From JAEUMD01 sp044222395 (GTDB lineage Bacteria; Pseudomonadota; Alphaproteobacteria; Rhizobiales; Hyphomicrobiaceae), in assembly GCA_044222395.1 (NCBI GenBank), contig JBGANK010000011.1, positions 1-64,000 of the forward strand: a stretch of 64,000 nt of DNA. The letters run 5' to 3'. Made by a program: the position numbers and the translations under genes. Under the pieces are notes generated by a model. The model saw only the letters and a program-made list of their open reading frames with translations. It was not told the origin of the DNA and did not search any database. Shown here piece by piece: positions 1-8,740 of this stretch; position 1 is the first letter of the stretch, and each line of letters opens with the position of its first letter.

Positions 1-672
1 CAGCAGCCGGGTGCTGGCGCCCTCGTCCAGTCCCTGTCCCTTCAGGTTGCGGGTCAGCCCCCCGAGCCTGACGAGAGCCTCGGCCGTCTCCGCCGCGATC
101 CCCGTTTCCCTGGCCACGATGGCAGCCTCCACCTCGGGCGGCGGGTAATCGAAGTCGATGGCCACGAAGCGCTGGCGGGTGCTTTGCTTCATCTCCTTCA
201 GGACGTTCTGGTAGCCCGGATTGTAGGAGACCACCAGCATGAAGGTTTCCGGCGCCACCAGCTGTTCGCCGGTACGCTCCAGTGGCAGCACGCGGCGGTC
301 GTCGGTCAGCGGATGCAAGACGACTGTGACGTCCTTGCGCGCCTCCACCACTTCGTCGAGATAGCAGATGCCGCCGGCCCTCACCGCCCGCGTCAGCGGC
401 CCGTCGAACCACTCCGTATCGCCGCCCTTCAGCAGGTAGCGTCCGGTCAGGTCCGCGGCGGTGAGATCGTCATGGCAGGATACGGTCCACATCGGCAGCC
501 CGAGCCGCGCCGCCATGTAAGCTACGAATCGCGTCTTGCCGCACCCGGTCGGTCCCTTGAGCAGCACCGGCAGCCGCAGCCTGTGCGCCATCTCGAACAG
601 CGCGCACTCGTTCGCCGCTTCGCGGTAGTAGGGCAGCGCTGTGGAAGACGCGACGTTGGCCGTGGCGTTCAT
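1..672 (-). CDS. norQ: NorQ/NirQ-type MoxR-like AAA+ ATPase (3' end cut by window edge)
   Basis: AAA+ chaperone of the MoxR/NorQ family, known to be needed for activation of the NorBC nitric oxide reductase. The protein starts MNATANVASS; it has a Walker A motif GPTGCGKT (about residues 45-52), a Walker B-like ICYLDEVVEAR and the sensor-like VVSYNPGYQ typical of NorQ. 224 codons are present and the reading frame is still open at base 1, so the C-terminus and the usual norD partner lie outside the window. An AGGAG ribosome binding site precedes the ATG at 672. It lies 110 bp downstream of norB on the same strand, so norC-norB-norQ is one operon. NirQ is an equally valid name for the family. 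Confidence 0.93.
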   Translation of the reverse strand, partial: MNATANVASSTALPYYREAANECALFEMAHRLRLPVLLKGPTGCGKTRFVAYMAARLGLPMWTVSCHDDLTAADLTGRYLLKGGDTEWFDGPLTRAVRAGGICYLDEVVEARKDVTVVLHPLTDDRRVLPLERTGEQLVAPETFMLVVSYNPGYQNVLKEMKQSTRQRFVAIDFDYPPPEVEAAIVARETGIAAETAEALVRLGGLTRNLKGQGLDEGASTRLL

Positions 673-696
673 GACGTTCGAACTCCTGGAAGGAAC

Positions 697-720
697 GGCT
701 GCGGAGGTGACCCCGCAGCC
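697..720 (-). other. Intercistronic stem-loop between norB and norQ
   Basis: Perfect 8-bp inverted repeat GGCTGCGG / CCGCAGCC (697-704 and 713-720) with an 8-base loop, just upstream of the norQ ribosome binding site and without a T-run. It may protect the norCB message or adjust norQ dosage rather than end transcription. The role is inferred. Confidence 0.4.
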
Positions 721-782
721 GTGTTGCATTCTGGGTTCCGGCACCGCTGGCGGCGGCGCCGGCGTGCCAATCCATCATGCCG

Positions 783-2150
783 CTACTCTGCCGGAGCGAC
801 GCTCGTCTTGGCAATCACCTCGCCCGATCTCGGCACGAAGGTCGCGTAGATGAACAGCAGCGCGCCGATCACCACGATTACGCCGGCAAGCAGTCGCATC
901 TGGAAGAAGATGGCGATCTGGTCCTGCACGTCCATGAAGTTTTCGCCCTTCACGCGCTGCAGGTGCGTCTGCACGACTCCTGCGAACGTGAGCACGAAGG
1001 TCATGAACGCCATGCCCGCCGACATCACCCAGAAGCTGATCATGTTGAGCACCTGGTTGTAGGGCTCGCGGCCCAGCAACTGCGGCATCGCATAGGTGAT
1101 GATCGCCAGATTGAGCGAGACGTAGGCACCGAAGAACGCCAGGTGGCCGTGGGCCGGCGTGACCTGCGTTCCATGCGTGTAGTAGTTGACGAAGTGCAGC
1201 GTGTGCAGGAAGCCCCACACGCCCGCGCCGAAGAACGCCAGCACGGCGCATCCCAGGCTCCACAGCAGTGCTGCGTTGTTGGGATGTTCGCGCTTCCGTT
1301 TCCACACCATGGCGAATGTGAACAGTACCATGGCGAAGAACGGCAGGATTTCCAGGCTAGAGAAGATCGATCCGATCCACTGCCAGTAGCTCGGTGTGCC
1401 GATCCAGTAGTAGTGGTGGCCCGTGCCGAGCAATCCAGTGAACAGCGACAGCGCGACGATGGCATAAAGCCACTTCTCGACCACCTCGCGGTCGACGCCC
1501 GTCATCTTCAGCATCAGGTAGGCGAGGATCGAGGCCATCACGAGTTCCCACACGCCCTCCACCCAGATGTGCACGACATACCACCAGAACATCTTGTCGA
1601 GCACGAGGTTCTTCGGATTGTAGAGCGAGAACAGGAAGAAGATGGCGATGCCCCACAGCCCGAGCAGCAGCACGTTGGTGATCGCCGTCTTGCGTCCCTT
1701 CAGCACCGTCATCGAGATGTTGTAGAGGAAGATCAGCGCCGCAACGACGATGCCGAGCTTGACCCAGTAGGGCTGTTCGAGGAACTCACGGCCGTCCTTG
1801 CCGAGGAACGGGTTGCCGTTGAACAGGTCGAACAGGTAGGTCACGACGACCCCCAGCGTACCCAGCACGAAGATGGCGAGCTGGAGGTAGGCCAGCGTCG
1901 GGCTCTCGATCTCACGTTCGGCTTCCTCCGGCACGAGGTAGTAGGCGGCGCCGAAGAAGCCCAGCAGCAGCCACACGACGAGCGAGTTCGTGTGCAGCAT
2001 TCGCAGGATGTTGAACGGAACGAGTTCCGAAAGCGTGTTGGGGAACACGTAGACATAGCCTGCGATGAGGCCGCCGATCACCTGGATCGCGAACAGCGCC
2101 AAGGCCACGGCAAAGTAGGCGAACGCGATCTTTTGCGTTTGGTATCTCAT
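783..2150 (-). CDS. norB: Nitric oxide reductase subunit B (cytochrome b, catalytic)
   Basis: Catalytic subunit of the cytochrome c-dependent NO reductase, reducing 2 NO to N2O at a haem b3/FeB centre in the inner membrane. It is 455 aa, the usual length for short cNOR NorB, with about 12 hydrophobic segments. Family landmarks are present: GTGHHYYWIGTP with the metal-binding His pair, VEGVWELVM with the conserved Glu, and HTLHFVNYYTHGTQVTPAHGHLAFFGAY with further haem and metal His. It lies 12 bp downstream of norC and is followed by norQ, the standard nor operon order. The start MRYQTQKIAFAYF fits the family N-terminus. Confidence 0.97.
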   Translation of the reverse strand: MRYQTQKIAFAYFAVALALFAIQVIGGLIAGYVYVFPNTLSELVPFNILRMLHTNSLVVWLLLGFFGAAYYLVPEEAEREIESPTLAYLQLAIFVLGTLGVVVTYLFDLFNGNPFLGKDGREFLEQPYWVKLGIVVAALIFLYNISMTVLKGRKTAITNVLLLGLWGIAIFFLFSLYNPKNLVLDKMFWWYVVHIWVEGVWELVMASILAYLMLKMTGVDREVVEKWLYAIVALSLFTGLLGTGHHYYWIGTPSYWQWIGSIFSSLEILPFFAMVLFTFAMVWKRKREHPNNAALLWSLGCAVLAFFGAGVWGFLHTLHFVNYYTHGTQVTPAHGHLAFFGAYVSLNLAIITYAMPQLLGREPYNQVLNMISFWVMSAGMAFMTFVLTFAGVVQTHLQRVKGENFMDVQDQIAIFFQMRLLAGVIVVIGALLFIYATFVPRSGEVIAKTSVAPAE

Positions 2151-2162
2151 GGTTTCACCTCC

Positions 2163-2615
2163 TCAACCGGCGTCATTCGGCGGCCATTTCTGGGTATTGA
2201 TGCGGCTCGTCCACTCGAAGAAGCTGACGAGATCATCAAGCTCCTTGTCGGAGAGCTTGAAGTTGGGCATCTGCCGGCGGCCTGGCGCCCCTGATGGCTG
2301 GCTCTTGATGAAGGCCTTGATCGTTTCGCGCGCGCCCTTGGGGTCTTTCAGTCCCCCGTATCTCTGCCAGACGTTGCCAAGTTCAGGTGCGTAATAGGCG
2401 CCCTCGCCAAGCAAGGTGTGACAATTGATGCAGGCGTGCCGCTCCCAAGTATGCTTGCCGTTGACGACCTCTGCGGTCATCCCCTTGGCATCGCTTGATG
2501 TCGACAACGCATAGTTGCAGCTATGAACGGTGAGCCCCACGAATATCGCAAGGAAGAACGCGCTTCCCCCGTAGAATATGTTTCGTGCGGCCGACTTAGT
2601 GAGTGCGTCCCACAT
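2163..2615 (-). CDS. norC: Nitric oxide reductase subunit C (membrane-anchored cytochrome c)
   Basis: Electron-entry subunit of cNOR. The 150-aa protein has one N-terminal membrane anchor (about residues 14-32) and a periplasmic monohaem c domain with C62-IN-CH66 followed by TLLGEGAYYAPELGNVW, a NorC signature. The C-terminal segment PNFKLSDKELDDLVSFFEWTSRI is also typical. It is the first gene of norC-norB-norQ. The 231-bp upstream region ends at an FNR/NNR-like box overlapping the nnrS stop codon, consistent with NO or low-oxygen induction. Confidence 0.97.
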   Translation of the reverse strand: MWDALTKSAARNIFYGGSAFFLAIFVGLTVHSCNYALSTSSDAKGMTAEVVNGKHTWERHACINCHTLLGEGAYYAPELGNVWQRYGGLKDPKGARETIKAFIKSQPSGAPGRRQMPNFKLSDKELDDLVSFFEWTSRINTQKWPPNDAG

Positions 2616-2836
2616 TGCGTCCTCTTTTGTGGCGTCCTTTTGTGTTGAGGTTCACGGAACCCGGGATGCAATCCGCTTCTGCGCAAAGCACGTTGCTCAC
2701 AGCCGAGCGATGGGCTCATTCGGCCGAGTGACGGGATCCCGCAGACTTTTCGGGATATCGGCTGGGCGAGTGCGACAGCTACATGAGGGGAATGCATTCC
2801 CGGCGCGCATAGGTGCACTTCACCATGGATATAGCC

Positions 2837-2850
2837 TTGACTTTTGTTAG
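2837..2850 (-). promoter_or_regulatory. FNR/NNR-type box upstream of norC
   Basis: TTGAC-TTTT-GTTAG on the plus strand. It differs only in the last base from the reverse complement of the box upstream of nirS (TTGAC-TTTT-GTTAA). Its centre is about 228 bp before the norC start, so the norC leader would be long, and it overlaps the last codon of nnrS. The likely regulator is the DNR/NnrR-like protein at 16082-16777. The match is seen; binding is inferred. Confidence 0.6.
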
Positions 2851-4076
2851 GCAGGAGCTGCGCCGGTACCGCGCCGGGGCTGGGTCAGGATCGGGAAGAA
2901 AATCATGGCAAACAGTCCGAACGCGGCGACCCAGGCGATACCCGCCATCAGCATAACGGCGCTGTAGTGGGACGGCAGCAGCGACGGCCCCAGAGTGCGC
3001 AGCAGGGCCGCGATCGACACCAGGACATAAGCCGCCGTGATTGCCGGCGCGGCAACCAGTGGCCGACCGGTATGCCCCAGGCTGGCCCGGCTCATCACCG
3101 CGATAACCATGGTGCCAATTCCACCGGTGCCAAGTGCGTGCAGCGCGACAATATCGCCCACCAGCCTTGTGGAAAGCGCGATGCCCCAAAGCGCGAGGCC
3201 AACCACGATCCACAGATATCCCACGTGCAGCACTGCCACGATCGGGGCGGAGAGTGTGGCCAGACCGCGCCACAGTGCCAGCCTCACGCCGTTCGCCGCG
3301 GCAGCCAGGAACGCTGCGCCGGCCACCAGTTGATCCGGAACCGGAACCACGGTCAGTATCGCGAAAACCACTGTAGAAGCGAGCGATGCGAGATCCAGAT
3401 ACGCCGACCGCACGGGCACTGGCTGCTGTGGCGCAACACGCTGCAGATGGTTGTGCGTAAAGGCCGGCACAATGCGTCCGCCGATGATGACGATGACGAT
3501 GACCAGCGTCAGAAGTCCGGCGCGGATGCCCTCGGTCTCCCCGATCCTGATCGCGCCGACCATCGCGAGGTGGTAGGCAGCATTGGCGATGAAGAACACC
3601 GCGAGCAAGGCCACGAAAATCATATTCCGGGCTTGCGGCCGTACGAACAATTGATGCGTCACGTGCACCCCAAGGGCCGGGATGAAGGCGAGGTCGACGG
3701 GTGCGGCAAGGCTTGGCGGGACGACGGCAGAGGCGATCATGGCGACCCGTCCGGCGAGCCAGATGAAGAACAAGATGGCGAGGGGCTGTCCCGATAGCGG
3801 CTGCGCGCCGGTCCAGCTGGGAACGGCGGTCAGCAGAAAGCCGGCGACCGCGGCAAGGCCGAAGCCGAACACCATTTCATGCGCGTGCCAGACATGCGGC
3901 GGACCCGAAATACTGATCCATGTCAATGACGCGCTGGCCGCTTGGATGGCGATCCACGCGAGCCACAGCAACACCGCCACGACGGCATAAACCGACGCAC
4001 CCAGAAAGAACGGGCGGAACCCGTAGGAAAAGAATGTGTCCCAGGTGGAGGGATGCGAACTGGATGGATGTTCCAT
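2847..4076 (-). CDS. nnrS: NnrS family haem/copper membrane protein
   Basis: NnrS is an integral membrane haem- and copper-containing protein linked to nitrosative stress protection in denitrifiers. The predicted protein (about 409 aa from MEHPSSSHPS) has around 12 membrane segments and family motifs: SYGFRPFFLGASVYA near the N-terminus, HAHEMVFGFGLAAVAGFLLTAVPSW, GGRIVPAFTHNHLQ, HALGTGGIGTMVIAVMSRASLGHTGR. The frame stays open to 4211, but those upstream residues are Arg-rich and unlike the family, so the ATG at 4076 is preferred. It is divergent from nirS; the box at 4242 lies 172 bp upstream and could serve both genes. Confidence 0.9.
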   Translation of the reverse strand: MEHPSSSHPSTWDTFFSYGFRPFFLGASVYAVVAVLLWLAWIAIQAASASLTWISISGPPHVWHAHEMVFGFGLAAVAGFLLTAVPSWTGAQPLSGQPLAILFFIWLAGRVAMIASAVVPPSLAAPVDLAFIPALGVHVTHQLFVRPQARNMIFVALLAVFFIANAAYHLAMVGAIRIGETEGIRAGLLTLVIVIVIIGGRIVPAFTHNHLQRVAPQQPVPVRSAYLDLASLASTVVFAILTVVPVPDQLVAGAAFLAAAANGVRLALWRGLATLSAPIVAVLHVGYLWIVVGLALWGIALSTRLVGDIVALHALGTGGIGTMVIAVMSRASLGHTGRPLVAAPAITAAYVLVSIAALLRTLGPSLLPSHYSAVMLMAGIAWVAAFGLFAMIFFPILTQPRRGTGAAPA

Positions 4077-4241
4077 GTCGTGATCGATGCGTTGCAAGGA
4101 ATCCAAGAAGCGACGGTCAGCAGCGATCTGACGACCATAGCACGTAAAACCATTGCGCGCGCTGCCGCGACCACGACTGACGCCACCATCGCTCACGCGT
4201 CTCGCGCCCAACGATCGTGCAATGTTGGACCCCTCGTTAGC

Positions 4242-4255
4242 TTAACAAAAGTCAA
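4242..4255 (+). promoter_or_regulatory. FNR/NNR-type box of the nirS promoter
   Basis: TTAAC-AAAA-GTCAA, an imperfect palindrome close to the NNR/DNR consensus TTGAC-N4-GTCAA. Its centre is about 75 bp upstream of the nirS ATG; if it sits near -41.5, transcription would start near 4290 and give a leader of about 34 nt. It lies in the divergent nnrS-nirS spacer and closely matches the norC box. Confidence 0.75.
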
Positions 4256-4323
4256 GATGGCTATTGGGGCGATGCCTAGGATCGTCGCGTCATTTAACTG
4301 TCGACCCGAGAGGATCACGCATC

Positions 4324-6009
4324 ATGAGGAAGCTATCGCTGGGAGGCTCCGTCATGGGGCTGACACTGGCTGTTGCGCTGTCATCGACAAGCGCGATGGC
4401 GCAGGAAGCCGCGGCGCCCGCTGCACCCACGTTGACCAAGGAAGCCAAGGAGGCGGCTGCGAAGGTCTACTTCCAGCGCTGTGCAGGTTGCCACGGCGTG
4501 TTGAGAAAAGGCGCCACCGGCAAGAGCCTCGAGCCGGCGTGGTCGAAGACTGACAAGGATGGCAAGGTCACCGAAGGCGGCACGCTGAAGCTCGGCCAGA
4601 ACCGCCTTGAGAAGATCATCGCGCTCGGCACCGACGGCGGCATGGTGAACTTCGATGACATCTTGTCGAAGGACGAGATCCGCGACGTCGCCACCTACAT
4701 CCAGATGCCGCCTGAGACCCCGCCGGAGTGGGGCATGAAGGATATGATGGCCTCCTGGAAGCTGATCGTGCCGCCGGACAAGCGTCCGACGCAGCAGATG
4801 AGCAAGATCAACCTCAAGAACATCTTCTCCGTGACGCTTCGTGACGCTGGCGAGGTTGCGCTGATCGACGGCGACACCAAGAAGATCGTCGAGCGCGTCA
4901 AGACCGGATACGCGGTGCACATTTCGCGCCTGTCCGCCTCTGGCCGCTATATCTACGTCATCGGCCGCGACGGCCTGTTGAGCCTCATCGACCTTTGGAT
5001 GGAAAAGCCGCAGGTCGTGGCCGAGCTGAAAACGGGCCTCGATGCACGCTCAGTCGACACGTCGAAGTTCAAGGGCTTCGAGGACAAGTATGCTGTCGCG
5101 GGCTCCTACTGGCCGCCCCAATACGTCATCACCGAGGGTGACACGCTGAAGCCGCTGAAGCTGGTGTCGACCCGTGGCGTCACCGTCGATGGCGAGTATC
5201 ATCCAGAGCCGCGCGTGGCCTCGATCGTTTCCTCGATGATCAAGCCCGAGTGGGTCATCAACATCAAGGAAACGGGCCAGATCCTGCTCGTCGACTATTC
5301 CGACATCAAGAACCTGAAGACGACGACGATCGAGTCGGCCAAGTTCCTGCACGACGGCGGATGGGACGCGTCCAAGCGCTACTTCCTGGTCGCTGCCAAC
5401 GCCTCCAACAAGGTCGCGGTCGTCGATACCAAGGAGGGCAAGCTCGCCGCCCTCGTCGACACCAAGAAAATCCCGCATCCCGGACGCGGTGCCAACTTCG
5501 AACATCCCAAGTTCGGTCCGGTGTGGGCAACGGGTCATTTGGGTGACTCCGTGATCACGCTGATCGGCACCGATCCCGAGAAGCACCCGGAACAGGCATG
5601 GAAGGTGGTCGAGGAGCTGAAGCACCACGGTGCGGGCAACCTGTTCGTCAAGACGCATCCGAAGTCCAAGAACCTGTGGGCGGATGCTCCGCAGAACCCG
5701 GAGAAGGACATCGCCGAGTCGGTTGCGGTCTATGATCTCAACGACCTCACCAAGAAGCCGGAGATCATCAACATCGCCAAGCTTGCCGAGTTGCCCGAGA
5801 GCAAGTCGACCAAGCGCGCCGTGCACCCGGAGTTCAACGATGCGGGCGACGAGGTTTGGATCTCGATCTGGGCCGGCAAGACCGAGCCGTCAGCGATCGT
5901 CGTGATGGACGACAAGACGCGCAAGGTTAAGGCCGTCGTGAAGGATCCCAAGCTCATCACGCCGACCGGCAAGTTCAACGTGCACAACACGCAGCACGAC
6001 ATCTACTGA
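4324..6009 (+). CDS. nirS: Cytochrome cd1 nitrite reductase
   Basis: Periplasmic dissimilatory nitrite reductase, reducing nitrite to NO with haem c and haem d1. From the ATG at 4324 it is 561 aa: a Sec signal peptide (MRKLSLGGSVMGLTLAVA..AMA, residues 1-26), a cytochrome c domain with C53-AG-CH57, then an eight-bladed d1 propeller from about residue 140 to the end. The C-terminus shows RAVHPEFNDAGDEVWISIW and GKFNVHNTQHDIY, both typical of NirS. An in-frame upstream start would add 20 residues before the signal peptide and is less likely. It heads the nir gene set and is preceded by a NNR-type box. Confidence 0.97.
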   Translation: MRKLSLGGSVMGLTLAVALSSTSAMAQEAAAPAAPTLTKEAKEAAAKVYFQRCAGCHGVLRKGATGKSLEPAWSKTDKDGKVTEGGTLKLGQNRLEKIIALGTDGGMVNFDDILSKDEIRDVATYIQMPPETPPEWGMKDMMASWKLIVPPDKRPTQQMSKINLKNIFSVTLRDAGEVALIDGDTKKIVERVKTGYAVHISRLSASGRYIYVIGRDGLLSLIDLWMEKPQVVAELKTGLDARSVDTSKFKGFEDKYAVAGSYWPPQYVITEGDTLKPLKLVSTRGVTVDGEYHPEPRVASIVSSMIKPEWVINIKETGQILLVDYSDIKNLKTTTIESAKFLHDGGWDASKRYFLVAANASNKVAVVDTKEGKLAALVDTKKIPHPGRGANFEHPKFGPVWATGHLGDSVITLIGTDPEKHPEQAWKVVEELKHHGAGNLFVKTHPKSKNLWADAPQNPEKDIAESVAVYDLNDLTKKPEIINIAKLAELPESKSTKRAVHPEFNDAGDEVWISIWAGKTEPSAIVVMDDKTRKVKAVVKDPKLITPTGKFNVHNTQHDIY

Positions 6010-6017
6010 TGCGACAA

Positions 6018-6062
6018 GGGCGTCGCCGCTTGCGGGAGCGATCCTGCGGAGCGGCGACGCCC
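6018..6062 (+). terminator. Strong stem-loop after nirS
   Basis: A perfect 12-bp inverted repeat (GGGCGTCGCCGC at 6018-6029, GCGGCGACGCCC at 6051-6062) starts 8 bases after the nirS stop. There is no clear T-run. It probably ends or attenuates most nirS transcripts, or stabilises the nirS mRNA, leaving lower expression of the downstream nir genes. Confidence 0.65.
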
Positions 6063-6202
6063 GCATTCGATGATCACTTCTGACGAGCGCATGTAGAATG
6101 CTTCACCGAGCAGCTTGGACTGCGGTGAGCTGACGTGCGCCAAGCTAAGACAGCACGATAAGCCCATAACGCCAGGCCCAAAACACAACGACAGGTGTCG
6201 AC

Positions 6203-8119
6203 ATGAGCAAGAGCCATTACCCAATGCCTGGGGGGCGACTCTCCAAGTTGTGGAGCGCAATGCGCGTACCCAGTTTGCGCTATTCGGTGCTGTCGCTGGT
6301 CGGTCTCGGCGGTATTGCCGGCATCATCTTCTGGGGCGGCTTCAATACCGCCATGGAAGCGACCAATACGATGTCGTTCTGCACCTCGTGCCACGAGATG
6401 CGCGACAACGTCTACAAGGAGTACAAGACCACCATTCACGCGCAGAATCGCACCGGCGTTTCCGCATCGTGCTCCGATTGCCATGTCCCCAAGGGCTGGG
6501 TGCACAAGATGGTGCGCAAGATCCAGGCGTCCAATGAGCTGTTCCACCACTTCCTCGGCAGCATCGACACGCCGGAGAAATTCGACAAGAAGCGGCTGAC
6601 GCTCGCCTCGCACGTCTGGGAATCGATGAAGGCAACCGACAGTCGCGAATGCCGCAACTGCCATACCATCGAATCGATGAACCCCGAGTTCCAGCGTCCA
6701 CGTGCGCGCAAGCAGCACATGGAGGCGATGAAGAACGGCAATACCTGTATCGACTGCCACAAGGGCATCGCGCACAAGGACGTGCGTAAGCAGTTCGACG
6801 AGAAGAAGCTGGAAGAGCTCGAAAAGCCGCTCGCCGCCTATGTCCGCGAGATCCCGCAAAGCTATCACGATGGTCTGAAGCGCGCCGAGCAGCGCGAGGC
6901 CGAGGCCGCCGCCAAGCACGAAGCCGAGATCAAGACGGCAGCCGATGCGATCGCCGCCGAGAAGGTCAAGGCGGCGCTCGCAGAGCAAGCCAAGAAAGCT
7001 GCTGCCACCGCCGCTGCGGCCGCCCCTGCCGCCACTCCTGCTCAGGCGCAACCGGCTACAGCCGCTCCAGCACCCGCCGCTTCCGCACCTGCAGCTGCGG
7101 CCGCTGCCCCGGCAGCAGCAGCCCCCGCCGCAGCCGCGCCATCAGCAGCCGGCGGCGCAGCATCGGGCGGTATCGACTGGTCGGGCGTCGAGGCCAAGAC
7201 AGTTTCGTTGTTCTACCCTGGCCAGGCATCCTACGAATGGGTGCAGAACGGTCGCGACCACGGTGGCGCCCGGCCCTTCCTCAAGGCCGGCGAGGCTTGC
7301 GCGCAGTGCCACGCCAAGGAGGTCAAGGACATGGGCGCCAAGATCGTTTCGGGCTCCAAGGCCGAGGCGACGCCGATCCCCGGCAAGCGCGCCTCCGTCG
7401 ACGTTCGCGTCCAGACCGCGTATGACGCCAACAACGTCTATTTCCGCTTCCAGTGGCCCAACGCGCCGCACACGCCGGTTCCGTTCGTCGACGGCGGCAA
7501 GATGGATCCGAAAAACGCGGCGAAGATTGCCGTCATGATCGCGGGCACCGGCGTGGAGCGCGTCGAGCAGGCGGGTTGCTGGGTGACCTGCCACCACGAC
7601 AGCCGCTACATGCCCGATGCCCCTAAGCCTGAGGCTCTCGCCGCCAGCCCGGCCAAGGACTCGATCGATCTCTCTCACGGCATCACCAAGTACCTTTCGG
7701 AGACGCGCACCGAGATCGAGATCAAGGGTGAGGACGGCAAGCCGCGCGGCGGCGGCGACAAGCTGCAGCCCAAGGACAAGCTCGCCGAGCTGGCTGGCAA
7801 GGGCATCTTCATGGACCTGATGCGCTACCGCTCGGGCGACACGCCGGAGAACGGCTCGGTCGTCGAGCAGCGTGTCATGGCCGGTGGTGCAGACGTGAAT
7901 GCACAAGGCGGATTAGAGGGCGACACGTGGACCGTCGTCATGAGCCGGCCGCTGAAGTCCGACAAGCCCGGCGACGTGAGCCTTGAGCCGGGCAAGACCT
8001 ACATCGTCAACTTTGCCCTGCATGACGACCATACTGCAGCCCGATTCCACCATGTATCTCTCGAGATGAAATTCGGGCTCGACGCTGCCGATGCAGAGCT
8101 GAAGGCGGTCAAGAAATAG
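6203..8119 (+). CDS. nirT: NapC/NirT-type multihaem cytochrome fused to an ethylbenzene-dehydrogenase-like haem domain
   Basis: NapC/NirT proteins are membrane-anchored quinol dehydrogenases that pass electrons to periplasmic reductases. This 638-aa protein has an N-terminal anchor (about 28-47), four CxxCH haem sites at C60, C90, C150 and C182 in the NirT pattern, a helical Ala/Glu/Lys segment (about 225-270), an Ala/Pro-rich linker (about 265-322), and a C-terminal domain (about 323-638) with CAQCH at 366 and a CX3CH motif (C459-WVT-CH464). That last domain resembles the haem-binding family of ethylbenzene dehydrogenase gamma subunit and cytochrome c-552-like proteins. Plain NirT is about 200 aa, so this is a fusion. 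It sits between nirS and a cupredoxin gene and is a likely electron donor for NirS. The symbol applies to the N-terminal half only. Confidence 0.85.
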   Translation: MSKSHYPMPGGRLSKLWSAMRVPSLRYSVLSLVGLGGIAGIIFWGGFNTAMEATNTMSFCTSCHEMRDNVYKEYKTTIHAQNRTGVSASCSDCHVPKGWVHKMVRKIQASNELFHHFLGSIDTPEKFDKKRLTLASHVWESMKATDSRECRNCHTIESMNPEFQRPRARKQHMEAMKNGNTCIDCHKGIAHKDVRKQFDEKKLEELEKPLAAYVREIPQSYHDGLKRAEQREAEAAAKHEAEIKTAADAIAAEKVKAALAEQAKKAAATAAAAAPAATPAQAQPATAAPAPAASAPAAAAAAPAAAAPAAAAPSAAGGAASGGIDWSGVEAKTVSLFYPGQASYEWVQNGRDHGGARPFLKAGEACAQCHAKEVKDMGAKIVSGSKAEATPIPGKRASVDVRVQTAYDANNVYFRFQWPNAPHTPVPFVDGGKMDPKNAAKIAVMIAGTGVERVEQAGCWVTCHHDSRYMPDAPKPEALAASPAKDSIDLSHGITKYLSETRTEIEIKGEDGKPRGGGDKLQPKDKLAELAGKGIFMDLMRYRSGDTPENGSVVEQRVMAGGADVNAQGGLEGDTWTVVMSRPLKSDKPGDVSLEPGKTYIVNFALHDDHTAARFHHVSLEMKFGLDAADAELKAVKK

Positions 8120-8185
8120 CCGGCATCGGCGCGTCTCGGTTGGTGTCGGCAAGGCAAGCTGGACCGAACGAGGAGGATCATCCTG

Positions 8186-8629
8186 ATGGCGGCACGCATA
8201 CCGCAATCCGCTTGGCGAGTCTGTGCACCATTAGCGGCTGCGCTGCTGGTATTGGCGTCTCCCGCCGCTGCCCTTACGCCCGAGGAGCAGGCCGAGATCT
8301 GCAAGGAGGCGGCTGAGCGCTACAAGGAGCAGTTCGGCAAGCAGATGGGCCAAGAGCCGGTGCAGGTCATCGCCATGTACAAGTACACGTTCTGCCCCAC
8401 CAAGATCGAGGTGAAGCAGGGCACCAAGGTCCGCTTCATTAACCTCGATAAGCGCACCACGCACAGCTATTGGTTCCGCGATGCCGGTCGTCCCGAATCG
8501 GAGCGCTACTTCGGCGGCGAGGGCTCCGAAATGACCATGGATCTGCCGCCAGGAACCCACACCTACCTGTGCGGGCCCCACTTCGAGCGTGAAGGCATGG
8601 TCGGCGAAATCACGATCGTCGCCCCGTGA
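8186..8629 (+). CDS. Exported cupredoxin (plastocyanin/azurin-like blue copper protein)
   Basis: 147-aa protein with a Sec signal peptide (cleavage near residue 29) and a type 1 copper site: H93 in TTHSYWF, then C129, H132 and M138 in YLCGPHFEREGMVGEI. The spacing C-x2-H-x5-M is one residue longer after His than in plastocyanin. Two extra cysteines (C39, C70) could form a disulfide. A clear AGGAGG lies 9 bases before the ATG. It lies directly between the NirT fusion and nirE, where other nirS clusters often carry a c-type cytochrome (nirM), so it is a candidate periplasmic electron carrier to NirS. The donor role is inferred. Confidence 0.85.
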   Translation: MAARIPQSAWRVCAPLAAALLVLASPAAALTPEEQAEICKEAAERYKEQFGKQMGQEPVQVIAMYKYTFCPTKIEVKQGTKVRFINLDKRTTHSYWFRDAGRPESERYFGGEGSEMTMDLPPGTHTYLCGPHFEREGMVGEITIVAP

Positions 8630-8662
8630 GCCGATCACGCTTGAACGTGGCGTATGACAGAC

Positions 8663-8676
8663 CTAACACAAATCAA
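8663..8676 (+). promoter_or_regulatory. Possible FNR/NNR-type box upstream of nirE
   Basis: CTAAC-ACAA-ATCAA. The right half is a perfect FNR half-site; the left half equals that of the norC box read in its own direction. The centre is about 71 bp before the ATG at 8741, close to the 75-bp spacing at nirS. This gives weak independent support for an internal promoter and for the later nirE start. Confidence 0.4.
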
Positions 8677-8740
8677 GAGCCCGGCCGATGACCACGGTAA
8701 CGTGGTCGCCAGGAACGTCCTGAACAGGCGGGTAGGTTTC

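Noticed and set aside
777..2294. 505-codon open frame on the plus strand opposite norB
   Set aside because: It is the antisense of norB and norC; composition is His/Arg/Glu-rich and no family fits, while norB matches fully.
4381..5826. Minus-strand frames inside nirS (up to 258 codons)
   Set aside because: Antisense of a certain nirS; no protein signature.
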